Source of the DNA: Desulfitobacterium chlororespirans DSM 11544
GTDB taxonomy: Bacteria > Bacillota > Desulfitobacteriia > Desulfitobacteriales > Desulfitobacteriaceae
Assembly (NCBI RefSeq): GCF_900143285.1
Contig: NZ_FRDN01000006.1
Span: 62,001-126,000 of the forward strand
Direction: 5' to 3'
Length of the DNA stretch: 64,000 nucleotides
How positions within the stretch are numbered: position 1 is the first letter of the stretch; each line of letters starts with the position of its first letter. A model generated the notes under the pieces. That model made no database searches. It was not told the origin of the DNA and saw only the letters and a program-made list of their open reading frames with translations. Both the position numbers and the translations under genes were made by a program. Positions 55,174-63,886 of this stretch are shown piece by piece.

Positions 55174-55193
55174 AATCTCCCCTGCGGGAGATT
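55174..55193 (-). terminator. small hairpin in the spoIIID-mreB gap
   Basis: AATCTCCC and GGGAGATT with loop CTGC. It lies 125 bp past spoIIID and 120 bp before mreB. It could end spoIIID or lie in the mreB leader; the T-run is weak. Confidence 0.4.
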
Positions 55194-55317
55194 ATACATA
55201 ATATACCACATTCTTTTATTCGATGAAACTATACTAATTCCTTTAATATTTCTCCTCATGATCCAGAAAAACTTGCTTTCTTATAGTTCCCGAACATTTA
55301 TCTAAATAAACCTGCCT

Positions 55318-55566
55318 TCAGCTCTCCTGGTATTTTTTCCGAGTGGCTTCACCACCCCGAATATGCCGTTCTGCCTTATTGCTTTCCAGTATTTGCTTAA
55401 CCTCCATGGCCAGCTTTTCATTGATCAGGGGTAGCCTCTCCGTGACATCCTTATGGACAGTTGATTTACTCACTCCGAAAATATCTGCTGTCTGTCTCAC
55501 TGTGGCGCTCGATTCCATTATATAATTCCCAATATCGAGTACCCGTTTACGGATATATTCCTGCAC
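55318..55566 (-). CDS. spoIIID: sporulation transcription factor SpoIIID
   Basis: Mother-cell DNA-binding protein that switches gene expression between sigma-E and sigma-K stages. The start is set at GTG 55566 (82 residues, MQEYIRKRVLDIG), with AAGGAGGG upstream; longer readings add unrelated residues. The HTH is seen in SSATVRQTADIFGVSKSTVHKDVTERL. It is slightly shorter than the Bacillus protein at the C-terminus. It is divergent from the coat-protein gene at 55764. Confidence 0.94.
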   Translation of the reverse strand: MQEYIRKRVLDIGNYIMESSATVRQTADIFGVSKSTVHKDVTERLPLINEKLAMEVKQILESNKAERHIRGGEATRKKYQES

Positions 55567-55625
55567 CCTGAGCCCTCCTTTTTTGCACCGAAATTTTATA
55601 CATTTATATGCGCTTAAAATCAAAA

Positions 55626-55648
55626 AAGACATCCTCAGCGGATGTCTT
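55626..55648 (-). terminator. terminator-like hairpin in the spoIIID leader
   Basis: AAGACATCC and GGATGTCTT followed by TTTTTTG on the minus strand, about 60 nt upstream of the spoIIID start. No minus-strand gene lies upstream, so it is either an attenuator or the end of a short RNA from a TTGAAA-N18-TATACA-like promoter near 55665-55695. Confidence 0.55.
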
Positions 55649-55763
55649 CGACTGGTAAATGCTGTATAACGCAAAAACAAGATTTTTTTTCAAAAAAATT
55701 GTAAATCATTGCCAATTTGGTTTTTGCATCATACACTGTAATATAAAAAGGAGGTGTTTCGCT

Positions 55764-56051
55764 ATGTATGGCTGCGTTGGTAATCCAATTTGTTGCCCAC
55801 CACAATACTGCGTAAGGGATACTTTTACCCCTAGAATTATCCCCGTTATTCAACCGGTCGTGACGGTTAATCGTCAGAATATCGTTGATGTTCCTCAACC
55901 TTTTGTTCAACAGGTAACACGCAACGTTACTGTTGATAGGGGTTTCGCTAATACTGGCAATTTTGGTTTTGGTAATGCCGGTGGATTTGGGAATGCTGGT
56001 TTTGGTAATGCAGGTGCTTTCGGCTCTTCTAATCGTCTGTTCATGCGTTAA
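55764..56051 (+). CDS. CotD-like spore coat protein
   Basis: 95 residues. The first half (MYGCVGNPICCPPQYC, then PRIIPVIQPVVTVNRQNIVDVPQPF) resembles the CotD inner coat family: Cys/Pro start and repeated V-x-P segments. The second half is a Gly/Phe/Asn repeat (FGNAG units) likely to form a disordered or beta-rich coat matrix. The start is chosen by AAAGGAGGTG. A CATACACT (55730-55737) resembles a sigma-E -10. It is divergent from spoIIID, consistent with mother-cell expression. Confidence 0.75.
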   Translation: MYGCVGNPICCPPQYCVRDTFTPRIIPVIQPVVTVNRQNIVDVPQPFVQQVTRNVTVDRGFANTGNFGFGNAGGFGNAGFGNAGAFGSSNRLFMR

Positions 56052-56075
56052 ATCCTGTTCAATCCAGACTATTGA

Positions 56076-56117
56076 TGAAAACCGTTTCTATGCCGTCAGG
56101 CTCGAAACGGTTTTCTT
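56076..56117 (+). terminator. terminator of the coat protein gene
   Basis: GAAAACCGTTTC and GAAACGGTTTTC form a 12-bp stem followed by TTTTTTCG. Confidence 0.85.
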
Positions 56118-56245
56118 TTTTCGCTGTCCTGGGTCTCGGCATGGGGTGAAATTCCAGCAAAAATGCAGAAAGAATGTATGAGAGTTTCCCAATAACGAAT
56201 ACTAAGCCTATATCCAAATGCTCATTGTTTTAAGGAGGTAGTCTC

Positions 56246-59200
56246 GTGGCAAAGAAAATGAAAACGATGGATGCAAACCAAGCCGCAGCCGAAGCATCCT
56301 ATGCTTTGACTGAGGTGGCGACCATCTTCCCCATTACACCTTCCTCGCCCATGGCTGAATCAGTGGACGAATGGTCTGCCCACAATCACAGAAATATCTT
56401 TGATCAGCCTGTCAAAGTGGTCGAGATGGAATCCGAGGCGGGGGCCGCAGCCGCAGTGCATGGTTCTCTTCAAGCCGGAGCCCTGACCACAACCTATACC
56501 GCTTCTCAGGGCCTGCTCCTGATGATCCCGGAAATGTATAAGATGGCCGGAAATCTGGTGCCCGCCGTCTTCCATGTCAGTGCCCGGGGTCTGGCCACTC
56601 ATGCTCTGTCTATCTTTGGTGACCACTCCGATATTAATGCCTGCCGCCAAACAGGTTTTGCCATGCTTTGTGCCAACGATGTCCAGGAAGCCATGGATAT
56701 GGCCTACATAGCTCATCTGGCCGCCATTAAATCACGGATTCCTCATCTTCACTTTTTTGATGGCTTCAGAACCTCTCACGAAGTGCAGAAGATCGAAGTT
56801 ACTCCTTATAAAGACATTGCCCAATTAGTGGATTACGAAAAGATTCAGCAATTCCGGGATAATTCCCTCAACCCTAACCACCCGGTTTTAAGAGGCACGG
56901 CTCAAAACCCGGATATTTATTTCCAGGGCCGGGAAGTCTCCAATCCATTCTATGAAGCAGTCCCTGATATTATTGAAGACTATTTCAAAGAATTTAAGAA
57001 AATTACCGGACGGGAATATCATCCTTTCCAATACTATGGTGATCCTAATGCTGAGAACATTATTGTGGCTATGGGTTCAGTGTGCACCACCATCGAAGAA
57101 ACCATCGACTTCCTGGCGCAAAGAGGGGAAAAGCTGGGACTGATCAAAGTTCACCTTTACCGCCCCTTCTGCTCCAAGTATTTCTTCGATGTCCTGCCTA
57201 AGTCCGTGAAAAAAATCGCCGTCCTCGATCGCACCAAAGAGCCCGGCTCCACCGGTGAGCCCCTCTACCTGGATATTATCCAAATGTTTAACCATCAAGC
57301 AGCCCGCCCGGTGATCGTCGGCGGCCGCTATGGCTTAGGCTCCAAGGATACCACTCCTTCGCAGATCCTGGCTGTCTTTAAAAACCTCAACCAAGCCCAA
57401 CCCAAAGATCGCTTCACCATCGGGATTATTGATGATGTGAGCCACACCTCCTTGCCCGAAGAAGAGATTATTGACGCTTCCCCGGAAGGAACCATCCGCT
57501 GCAAGTTCTGGGGATTGGGCTCGGATGGAACGGTAGGGGCCAACAAGAGCGCCATTAAGATCATCGGGGACAATACGGAGCTGAATGTCCAGGGTTATTT
57601 TGAGTATGACAGTAAAAAATCAGGCGGTACCACCATTTCCCATTTACGCTTTGGCAAGCAGCCCATTAAATCCTCCTACCTGGTTTTTGATGCCGACTAT
57701 ATCGCTTGTCACAACAAATCCTTTATTTATAACTATGACATTGTCAAAGGCCTGAAAAAAGGCGGCACCTTTGTCCTGAACTGCTCCTGGACCCCTGAGG
57801 AAGTGGAGGATCACCTGCCCGCTTATCTGAAACGCTATCTCGCTAAACATGATATTAAATTCTACCTCATTGATGCCATATCCATCGCCGGCGAGATCGG
57901 TCTGGGCGGGCGGATTAACATGGTCATGCAGGCCGCTTTCTTTAAATTGGCCAATGTCATCCCCATCGACGATGCCATTCGTTACTTAAAGGATTCCATC
58001 CATAAAGTCTACGGTAAAAAAGGCGCCAAGATTGTGGAAATGAACGAAAAAGCCGTGGACAAGGGAATTGAATCCCTGATCAAGGTCGATGTCCCTCCAG
58101 CCTGGGCTGATGTTCCTGATGAAAACATGCCCATCAAAGAGGAGCCTGCTTTCGTCAAAGATATTCAGCGCCCCATGGCCCGCCATGAAGGGGACAACCT
58201 GCCCACCAGCGCTTTTGTAGGCAGGGAAGACGGTACTTTCCCCTTAGGCACCACCAAATATGAAAAGCGGGGAATCGCAGTTTATGTGCCTGAATGGCAG
58301 ATCGATAAATGCATCCAGTGCAATCAATGCGCTTATGTCTGCCCCCACGCCACCATACGCTCTGTTTTGCTGGACGATCAGGAATCAGCCAAAGCCCCGG
58401 ATACCTTTAAAACCAAGAAACCCATCAACAAAAAACTGGAAGGCTACCATTACCGAATTCAAGTGTCCCCCCTGGATTGTACCGGCTGTGGCAACTGCGC
58501 CGATATCTGTCCCGCACCGGGTAAGGCTTTAGTGATGGAGCCTGCCGATCATGAAATCGAAATGGAAGCGGAAAATTGGGAATTCGCCATGACCGTTACT
58601 GAAAAGCGGGATCTGCTGGATGTCAAGACCCTCTTCGGCAGCCAGCTTGCGAAGCCCCTTCTGGAATTCAACGGAGCATGCCCCGGCTGCGGTGAGACAC
58701 CTTATGCCCGCCTCATTACCCAGCTCTATGGAGATCGCATGATTATCGCCAATGCCACAGGGTGTTCCTCCATCTGGGGAGGCAGTGCTCCTTCCGTTCC
58801 TTATACCGTCAATGCTGAGGGTAAAGGGCCGGCCTGGATGAATCCCCTCTTCGAAGACAATGCTCAATTCGGTTATGGTATGTATCTTGGCTCCAAGCAA
58901 ATTCGGGAAAAACTCGCTCAATTGATGAACCAGTTAATCGAAAGCGGGATCGGCGGCGAAATAAAGGAAGCTTGCCAGGACTGGCTGGATAACTTCGCTG
59001 AAGGTGAAGGATCCAAAAGAGCCAGTGCACGGGTTCTGGAAGCTCTTAAGAAAGAGAATATTTCCGACAACCCACTTCTCCAGGAAATTATGGCCAAGAA
59101 GGATTACTTAATTAAACCCTCCGTCTGGATCTTTGGCGGCGACGGCTTTGCCTACGACATCGGCTACAATGGGGTGGACCATGTCCTGGCCAGCGGTGAT

Positions 59201-59770
59201 GACATTAACCTCTTCGTCTTTGACACAGAGGTCTACTCCAATACAGGAGGCCAATCCTCCAAGGCCACGCCAACGGCAGCCATTGCCAAATTCGCCGCCG
59301 GCGGTAAGAGAGTCCGAAAAAAAGATCTGGGCCTGATCTCCACTACCTATGGCTATATCTATGTAGCGCAAATTGCCATGGGGGCCAATATGAATCACAC
59401 CTTAAAGGCCATTGCCGAAGCTGAAAGCTATAAAGGCCCTTCCATCATCATCGCCTACGCTTCCTGTATCAACCACGGAATCAAGACAGGTATGGGTACC
59501 AGTATGGCGCAAATGAAGAAGGCCGTGGATGCCGGTTATTGGCACCTGTGGCGTCATGACCCACGCCTTAAAGAACAGGGAAAGAACCCTTTTGTCCTGG
59601 ATTCCAAAGAGCCCAAAGGCTCCTTCCAGGACTTCATCCAAGGGGAAATCCGCTATTCATCGCTCAAGACTGTCTTCCCCGAAATTGCCGATGAAATGTT
59701 CAAAGCGGCGGAGGAGCATGCTCAGGATAAATACCGGACCCTTAAGCGCATGGCGGAAATGCCGTACTAA
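56246..59770 (+). CDS. nifJ: pyruvate:ferredoxin oxidoreductase (single chain)
   Basis: Oxygen-sensitive enzyme that makes acetyl-CoA, CO2 and reduced ferredoxin from pyruvate. The 1174-residue chain has the PYR domain (about 1-250: ATIFPITPSSPMAESVDEW), the beta-transketolase-like part, two ferredoxin clusters (CIQCNQCAYVCPH about 690 and CTGCGNCADICPAPGK about 745), the proximal CPGCGETPYARL (about 815) and the ThDP site GGDGFAYDIGYNG with DTEVYSNTGGQSSKAT. GTG start with TAAGGAGG. A marker of fermentative, anaerobic metabolism. Confidence 0.98.
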   Translation: MAKKMKTMDANQAAAEASYALTEVATIFPITPSSPMAESVDEWSAHNHRNIFDQPVKVVEMESEAGAAAAVHGSLQAGALTTTYTASQGLLLMIPEMYKMAGNLVPAVFHVSARGLATHALSIFGDHSDINACRQTGFAMLCANDVQEAMDMAYIAHLAAIKSRIPHLHFFDGFRTSHEVQKIEVTPYKDIAQLVDYEKIQQFRDNSLNPNHPVLRGTAQNPDIYFQGREVSNPFYEAVPDIIEDYFKEFKKITGREYHPFQYYGDPNAENIIVAMGSVCTTIEETIDFLAQRGEKLGLIKVHLYRPFCSKYFFDVLPKSVKKIAVLDRTKEPGSTGEPLYLDIIQMFNHQAARPVIVGGRYGLGSKDTTPSQILAVFKNLNQAQPKDRFTIGIIDDVSHTSLPEEEIIDASPEGTIRCKFWGLGSDGTVGANKSAIKIIGDNTELNVQGYFEYDSKKSGGTTISHLRFGKQPIKSSYLVFDADYIACHNKSFIYNYDIVKGLKKGGTFVLNCSWTPEEVEDHLPAYLKRYLAKHDIKFYLIDAISIAGEIGLGGRINMVMQAAFFKLANVIPIDDAIRYLKDSIHKVYGKKGAKIVEMNEKAVDKGIESLIKVDVPPAWADVPDENMPIKEEPAFVKDIQRPMARHEGDNLPTSAFVGREDGTFPLGTTKYEKRGIAVYVPEWQIDKCIQCNQCAYVCPHATIRSVLLDDQESAKAPDTFKTKKPINKKLEGYHYRIQVSPLDCTGCGNCADICPAPGKALVMEPADHEIEMEAENWEFAMTVTEKRDLLDVKTLFGSQLAKPLLEFNGACPGCGETPYARLITQLYGDRMIIANATGCSSIWGGSAPSVPYTVNAEGKGPAWMNPLFEDNAQFGYGMYLGSKQIREKLAQLMNQLIESGIGGEIKEACQDWLDNFAEGEGSKRASARVLEALKKENISDNPLLQEIMAKKDYLIKPSVWIFGGDGFAYDIGYNGVDHVLASGDDINLFVFDTEVYSNTGGQSSKATPTAAIAKFAAGGKRVRKKDLGLISTTYGYIYVAQIAMGANMNHTLKAIAEAESYKGPSIIIAYASCINHGIKTGMGTSMAQMKKAVDAGYWHLWRHDPRLKEQGKNPFVLDSKEPKGSFQDFIQGEIRYSSLKTVFPEIADEMFKAAEEHAQDKYRTLKRMAEMPY

Positions 59771-59814
59771 ACCCGGAGGCAAAATCCAGGGTCGAATTTA
59801 AGGAGGCTTCACTT

Positions 59815-59988
59815 ATGAACGATAATAAATCCAAAGAAAAGTTCATGGCTAACCCTGTTGAACGGCATGATACTGCCGCCTGGCGGGCTGATATCAAAGA
59901 ATTGAAATCCGAATCCAAGGTAGCCATCCCCACAGAGGATTCCGTAGCCGAGGCCAAAGATTGGGTGGATACTACTTCTTTGTCATAG
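59815..59988 (+). CDS. 57-residue protein downstream of nifJ (DUF3787-like)
   Basis: 57 residues, MNDNKSKEKFMANPVERHDT ... AIPTEDSVAEAKDWVDTTS. The ending resembles small Clostridial proteins of the DUF3787 kind (a VAIP motif then an acidic AKEWVD helix); that name is from memory, not a search. AAGGAGG lies 8 nt before the ATG, 45 bp past the nifJ stop. It was too short for a standard ORF list. It may be translated with nifJ. Function unknown. Confidence 0.72.
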   Translation: MNDNKSKEKFMANPVERHDTAAWRADIKELKSESKVAIPTEDSVAEAKDWVDTTSLS

Positions 59989-60035
59989 CAGGTGAAGGAG
60001 AGACCCTAAAAACTTATTCCTGATTAAACCTTGAA

Positions 60036-60080
60036 AAGAAAAGGGTTCTTGGAAGCGTATTCCAAAAACCCTTTTCTTTT
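60036..60080 (+). terminator. terminator of the nifJ operon
   Basis: AAAAGGGTT/TTGGAA and TTCCAA/AACCCTTTT form a long stem followed by TCTTTTGT on the plus strand. Confidence 0.85.
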
Positions 60081-60254
60081 GTATCCTGCCCTATCGCGGG
60101 ACTTAGACCATTCTATACTCACCATAGCTCTATTTGCTGCATACTATATTCGCGAATTATGCCTCTCTCCTTCTAATTTAGCATAACAAATGGAAAATAA
60201 TTGTACCCAATGACAACGGGAGCAAGTCGTTTTCTCTACAATCTGCGATAAAAT

Positions 60255-62009
60255 CTAGATATCATTAATACTCCAATTTTCAGCCTGTTGGCGAATAGTG
60301 ATAAAGCGCCGGAACAATCCCTCCTGGACCACCAGTTCCTTATAGGCACCCTTTTGGATGATGCGCCCCTCATCCAGGACAAGAATTTGATCGGCATGTG
60401 CAATGGTGGGCATCCGGTGAGCGATGACGATGATGGTTTTGCCCTGAGTCAAGGCACTGAGAGCCCCTTGAATAAAATGCTCATTCTCCGGATCCACACT
60501 GGCGGTCGCCTCGTCCAAAATGACAATGGGGGCATTCTTTAGGATGGCCCGGGCTATGGAAATCCGCTGTTTTTCTCCCCCGGAAAGAGAGGACCCCCCT
60601 TCTCCCACCATGGTATTGTAGCCTTCCGGCAAAGCTGATATGAAGTCATGGCAACGGGCCTGTTTGGCCGCTTCAATCACCTCTGCCATGGTGGCATCCG
60701 GCTTCCCGAATCTTATATTATTCACTATGGTATCCTGAAACAGATACACATTCTGGAAAACCATGCTGATATTGCTCAGGAGACTATCACAGGTCAGCTC
60801 CCGCACATCCGTGCCCCCAATGCGAATACTGCCGGAATCCACATCGTAGAAACGGGCAATCAAATTGCAGATGGTGGTCTTGCCGCTGCCTGAAGGGCCT
60901 ACGATAGCCGTCGTGGTATTTTGAGGAACAGTCAGAGTGACTCCGTCCAGAATCCTGCGTTTATCATAGGCAAAGACCACATCCGCCATCTCTATAGTGT
61001 AGTTGTCCAATACCTTGTCTTTGCCCCTCTCATCAATAAACTCTGCTTGTTTGATTTTCTCCAGTTTATCCAGAGTTGGGCCAATCACCTGCAGGACATG
61101 AGTAGCATTGTTGATCTGCTCCACATGGCCAAAAATTATAAAGGAAAACACCGCCAACATCAGAAAGACGGGAATGGGCAGATTTCCTTGAACCGCCTGA
61201 AAAGCGGAAACCGCCACGATGACCACCGATGTTGATTTGAGAGCCAAAAGGTGGAGGCAGCTGCAGGGGACATATTCCTGTTCAATCTTGACATTGATCT
61301 GCCGGTGCTTCCTGTAAGCCTGGCGTATACTCTCCACTGAGACGCCTTCTTTTCCATAGGCTTTGACCACAGGGATACCCCGTATATATTCCAGGGTAGC
61401 CGCAATGATCTCATTTTGGGCCTTTTGGTGAACAGGCGCATTCCGACGGCTGAAAAATCCCATCAGACCCAAGGCCAAGGCCGATAAAAGGATACCCAGG
61501 ACTGAAATCACTGCAACCTCCCAGCTGTAAAAGGCTACGCAGAGGATCATGGCCAGGGCACTGACATATCCACCGATCACAGAGTCGATCATTTTCATGG
61601 CGAACATCTCCACAAAGGATAGGTCGGTGGTTACTGCCCCCACCAGCTCCCCTGTGGTATTGCGATCAAAGAAACCTAAGGAAACCCGCTTGAGCAGGTT
61701 ACCGATGCCCATCCGTTCCTCTGCAGTCACTTCATAGGCTATACTTTCCTGAAAAACAGCCCTTAGATAGGAGAAGAAAAACCGTCCCAAAATCATGAAC
61801 ACCATAAAAATCAGCAGGTAAAGGGCCCAGATGGGAGTCAATTCAAGCCGGCCGGCCTGATCCTCAAGCATCAGGTTAAGGACATAAGCAGCCGCCATAA
61901 CAGGCATGGCCGTGAATAATGTCGAGAGAAAAGACCAGAGGAATCCCCAGTACAGACGATTTTTCCGGGTTCCGGTCCAGGCAATCAGCCGGCGTATGGT
62001 TTTAAGCAT
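60255..62009 (-). CDS. ABC half-transporter (permease-ATPase fusion), second of pair
   Basis: 584-residue fusion of a six-helix membrane domain (about 1-310) and a C-terminal ATPase: Walker A IVGPSGSGKTTICNLI, Q-loop VFQNVYLFQ, signature SLSGGEKQRISIARA, Walker B IVILDEATASVDPEN. Overlaps the first half-transporter by 8 bp, so the two likely act as a heterodimer. The paired YbtP/YbtQ-like layout and the AraC gene upstream suggest metal-siderophore uptake or peptide export; this is inference. Confidence 0.93.
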   Translation of the reverse strand: MLKTIRRLIAWTGTRKNRLYWGFLWSFLSTLFTAMPVMAAAYVLNLMLEDQAGRLELTPIWALYLLIFMVFMILGRFFFSYLRAVFQESIAYEVTAEERMGIGNLLKRVSLGFFDRNTTGELVGAVTTDLSFVEMFAMKMIDSVIGGYVSALAMILCVAFYSWEVAVISVLGILLSALALGLMGFFSRRNAPVHQKAQNEIIAATLEYIRGIPVVKAYGKEGVSVESIRQAYRKHRQINVKIEQEYVPCSCLHLLALKSTSVVIVAVSAFQAVQGNLPIPVFLMLAVFSFIIFGHVEQINNATHVLQVIGPTLDKLEKIKQAEFIDERGKDKVLDNYTIEMADVVFAYDKRRILDGVTLTVPQNTTTAIVGPSGSGKTTICNLIARFYDVDSGSIRIGGTDVRELTCDSLLSNISMVFQNVYLFQDTIVNNIRFGKPDATMAEVIEAAKQARCHDFISALPEGYNTMVGEGGSSLSGGEKQRISIARAILKNAPIVILDEATASVDPENEHFIQGALSALTQGKTIIVIAHRMPTIAHADQILVLDEGRIIQKGAYKELVVQEGLFRRFITIRQQAENWSINDI

Positions 62010-63783
62010 GGGCTATTTCCCCCTTCCTGCCGCTGTTTGCCGCCCAAGCCCTTGCCCCGGTATGGGCCCGCCACATGTCTTGGTAAAGGGAGCATTTTTC
62101 CAGAAGTTCCTGCTGGGTCCCCCCGGCAACGACTCTTCCCTCTTGAAGAACAAAAATTTGGTCGGCGTTTTTTATGGTCGACAGTCTGTGAGCTATCACC
62201 AGCAATGTTTTCCCCTTGGTCAGCACAGCAAGGGAACGCTGCAGCTTATCCTCATTTTCCGGATCGGTGAAGGCTGTGGCTTCATCGAGAATGACGATCG
62301 GAGCATTCTTCAGGATGGCCCGGGCGATGGCAATTCTCTGACGTTCGCCGCCGGAAAGCTTGCCGCCGGCTTCACCGGCAGGTGTAGCCCAGCCCTTTTC
62401 CAAACGGGAAACGAACTCCTCGCACTGGGCGGCTCGGGCGGCTGCATAGGCTTCCTCGTCGCTGGCCGTAGGTTTGCCAAGACGGATATTCTCCAACAAA
62501 GAACAATTGAAGAGGAAGTTATCCTGAGTGACGAAACTGACCAGCTGGGAAAGCTGGGCAAGGGGAATTTTCCGGATGTCCGTGCCGCCGATGGTGATGG
62601 AGCCCTTACCGACATCCCAGAATCGGGCAATCAGCCGGGCAATGGTGGATTTCCCCCCACCGGAGGGACCGACCAAGGCCATATAGCTGCCCTCAGGAAT
62701 TTGGAGATTGATGCCCTGGAGCACATCCCCTTTGCTCTCTTTATAGGCAAAAGAAACGTCTTTAAGCTCCACATCAAAAGAGGCCAAATGAACCGGGCAA
62801 GCTGCATCCGGAAGACTGGGAAGCTCCAAGAGCTCGTTGACATCCTTAATGGCATACTGAACAGCCTTCCATTCATTGACGGCAACAGTGAACCAGATCA
62901 TGGGAGCCACCATACTCAAGGATAGGATCATGCAGAGGGTCAGTTCAGCAGGAGTCAGATTCCCCTCGATATAAAGGAGTACTCCCACGGGCAGAACTCC
63001 CAGCAAAGTGGAGGGGAGAATAGCATTGCCCAGATTCATCAGCTTCCAGGTGCTCTGAAACCAGGCTAAGGTGAATTCCCGAAAGGAGGAGACTGCTCCG
63101 GCAAACTTCTCATAGGATTCTGTGGATTGATTGAAAGCCTTGATCACCTGAATCCCCTCCACATATTCCACAATGATGCTGTTGACATGATTGCTGGCCT
63201 CCATATAGGCGGCATATTGACTGTTAAAATTCCTCATCATAACCCCATAGACAATAGCTCCCAAAGGTACGCAGATCAGGGAAGCCAAGGCCATTCGCCA
63301 ATCGATAAAAACAAGATAAATAAAAATGGCTAAGGGAAAGAGAAAATTGGAAATACCCTCAGGAATCATATGCGCCAACGGCAGTTCAATGGTTTCTACC
63401 CGGTCCACAATGATGTTCTTCATCTTACCAGCCCGTTGGGAAAGGACCTCCCCTAAAGGAGCGGACATCAGTCTTTCTGTCGCTCCCAGACGGATATTTT
63501 CTAAGATCTGATAGGCTGATCGGTGTGATAAAGTGGTGGAAATTCCATAGAACATGATCTTGAGCACATAACCTCCCACACTTATCCCAAACCAAAATAA
63601 AATATCCTCTGCTCCCGGTGACCCACCAAAAAAGAGCATCATGATTTGGTATACACCCCAAAAGGGAACCAAACCGGCTGCCACACTGATTAGGGCGCAT
63701 AAAACAGAAAGAAGCATTCTGCTCCTGCACTCCTGGGCAAAATAAAAAATAGTGGCAAAGGTTCCGCTTTGTTTGCTTTTCAT
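62002..63783 (-). CDS. ABC half-transporter (permease-ATPase fusion), first of pair
   Basis: 593 residues with membrane domain then ATPase: Walker A LVGPSGGGKSTIARLI, Q-loop SFVTQDNFLFNCS, signature KLSGGERQRIAIARA, Walker B IVILDEATAFTDPEN. The VDRVETIELPLAHMIPEG segment (about residues 123-140) recalls YbtP/IrtA-type siderophore transporters. The start is set at MKSKQSG after AGGAGGGGA; an upstream frame adds 11 residues. Paired with the next gene. Confidence 0.93.
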   Translation of the reverse strand: MKSKQSGTFATIFYFAQECRSRMLLSVLCALISVAAGLVPFWGVYQIMMLFFGGSPGAEDILFWFGISVGGYVLKIMFYGISTTLSHRSAYQILENIRLGATERLMSAPLGEVLSQRAGKMKNIIVDRVETIELPLAHMIPEGISNFLFPLAIFIYLVFIDWRMALASLICVPLGAIVYGVMMRNFNSQYAAYMEASNHVNSIIVEYVEGIQVIKAFNQSTESYEKFAGAVSSFREFTLAWFQSTWKLMNLGNAILPSTLLGVLPVGVLLYIEGNLTPAELTLCMILSLSMVAPMIWFTVAVNEWKAVQYAIKDVNELLELPSLPDAACPVHLASFDVELKDVSFAYKESKGDVLQGINLQIPEGSYMALVGPSGGGKSTIARLIARFWDVGKGSITIGGTDIRKIPLAQLSQLVSFVTQDNFLFNCSLLENIRLGKPTASDEEAYAAARAAQCEEFVSRLEKGWATPAGEAGGKLSGGERQRIAIARAILKNAPIVILDEATAFTDPENEDKLQRSLAVLTKGKTLLVIAHRLSTIKNADQIFVLQEGRVVAGGTQQELLEKCSLYQDMWRAHTGARAWAANSGRKGEIAHA

Positions 63784-63802
63784 GTTCTCCCCTCCTATAA
63801 AA

Positions 63803-63831
63803 AAGATGATTAGCATCTGCTAACCATCTTT
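63803..63831 (-). terminator. terminator between araC and the ABC operon
   Basis: AAAGATGGTTAGCA and TGCTAATCATCTTT form a 14-bp stem with one G-T type mismatch, running into TTTTTTA on the minus strand and then the ABC ribosome site. It may instead serve as a leader attenuator, or, given TTAGCA/TGCTAA symmetry, as an operator. Confidence 0.65.
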
Positions 63832-63886
63832 AAAATACCTTTATTTTAACTTCTTCACCACTCCGTTCCAGATATCGGCACTCCAT

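Noticed and set aside
61906-62925. 339-codon frame antisense to the two ABC genes
   Set aside because: It spans two well-supported ABC genes, lacks a ribosome site and has no domain.
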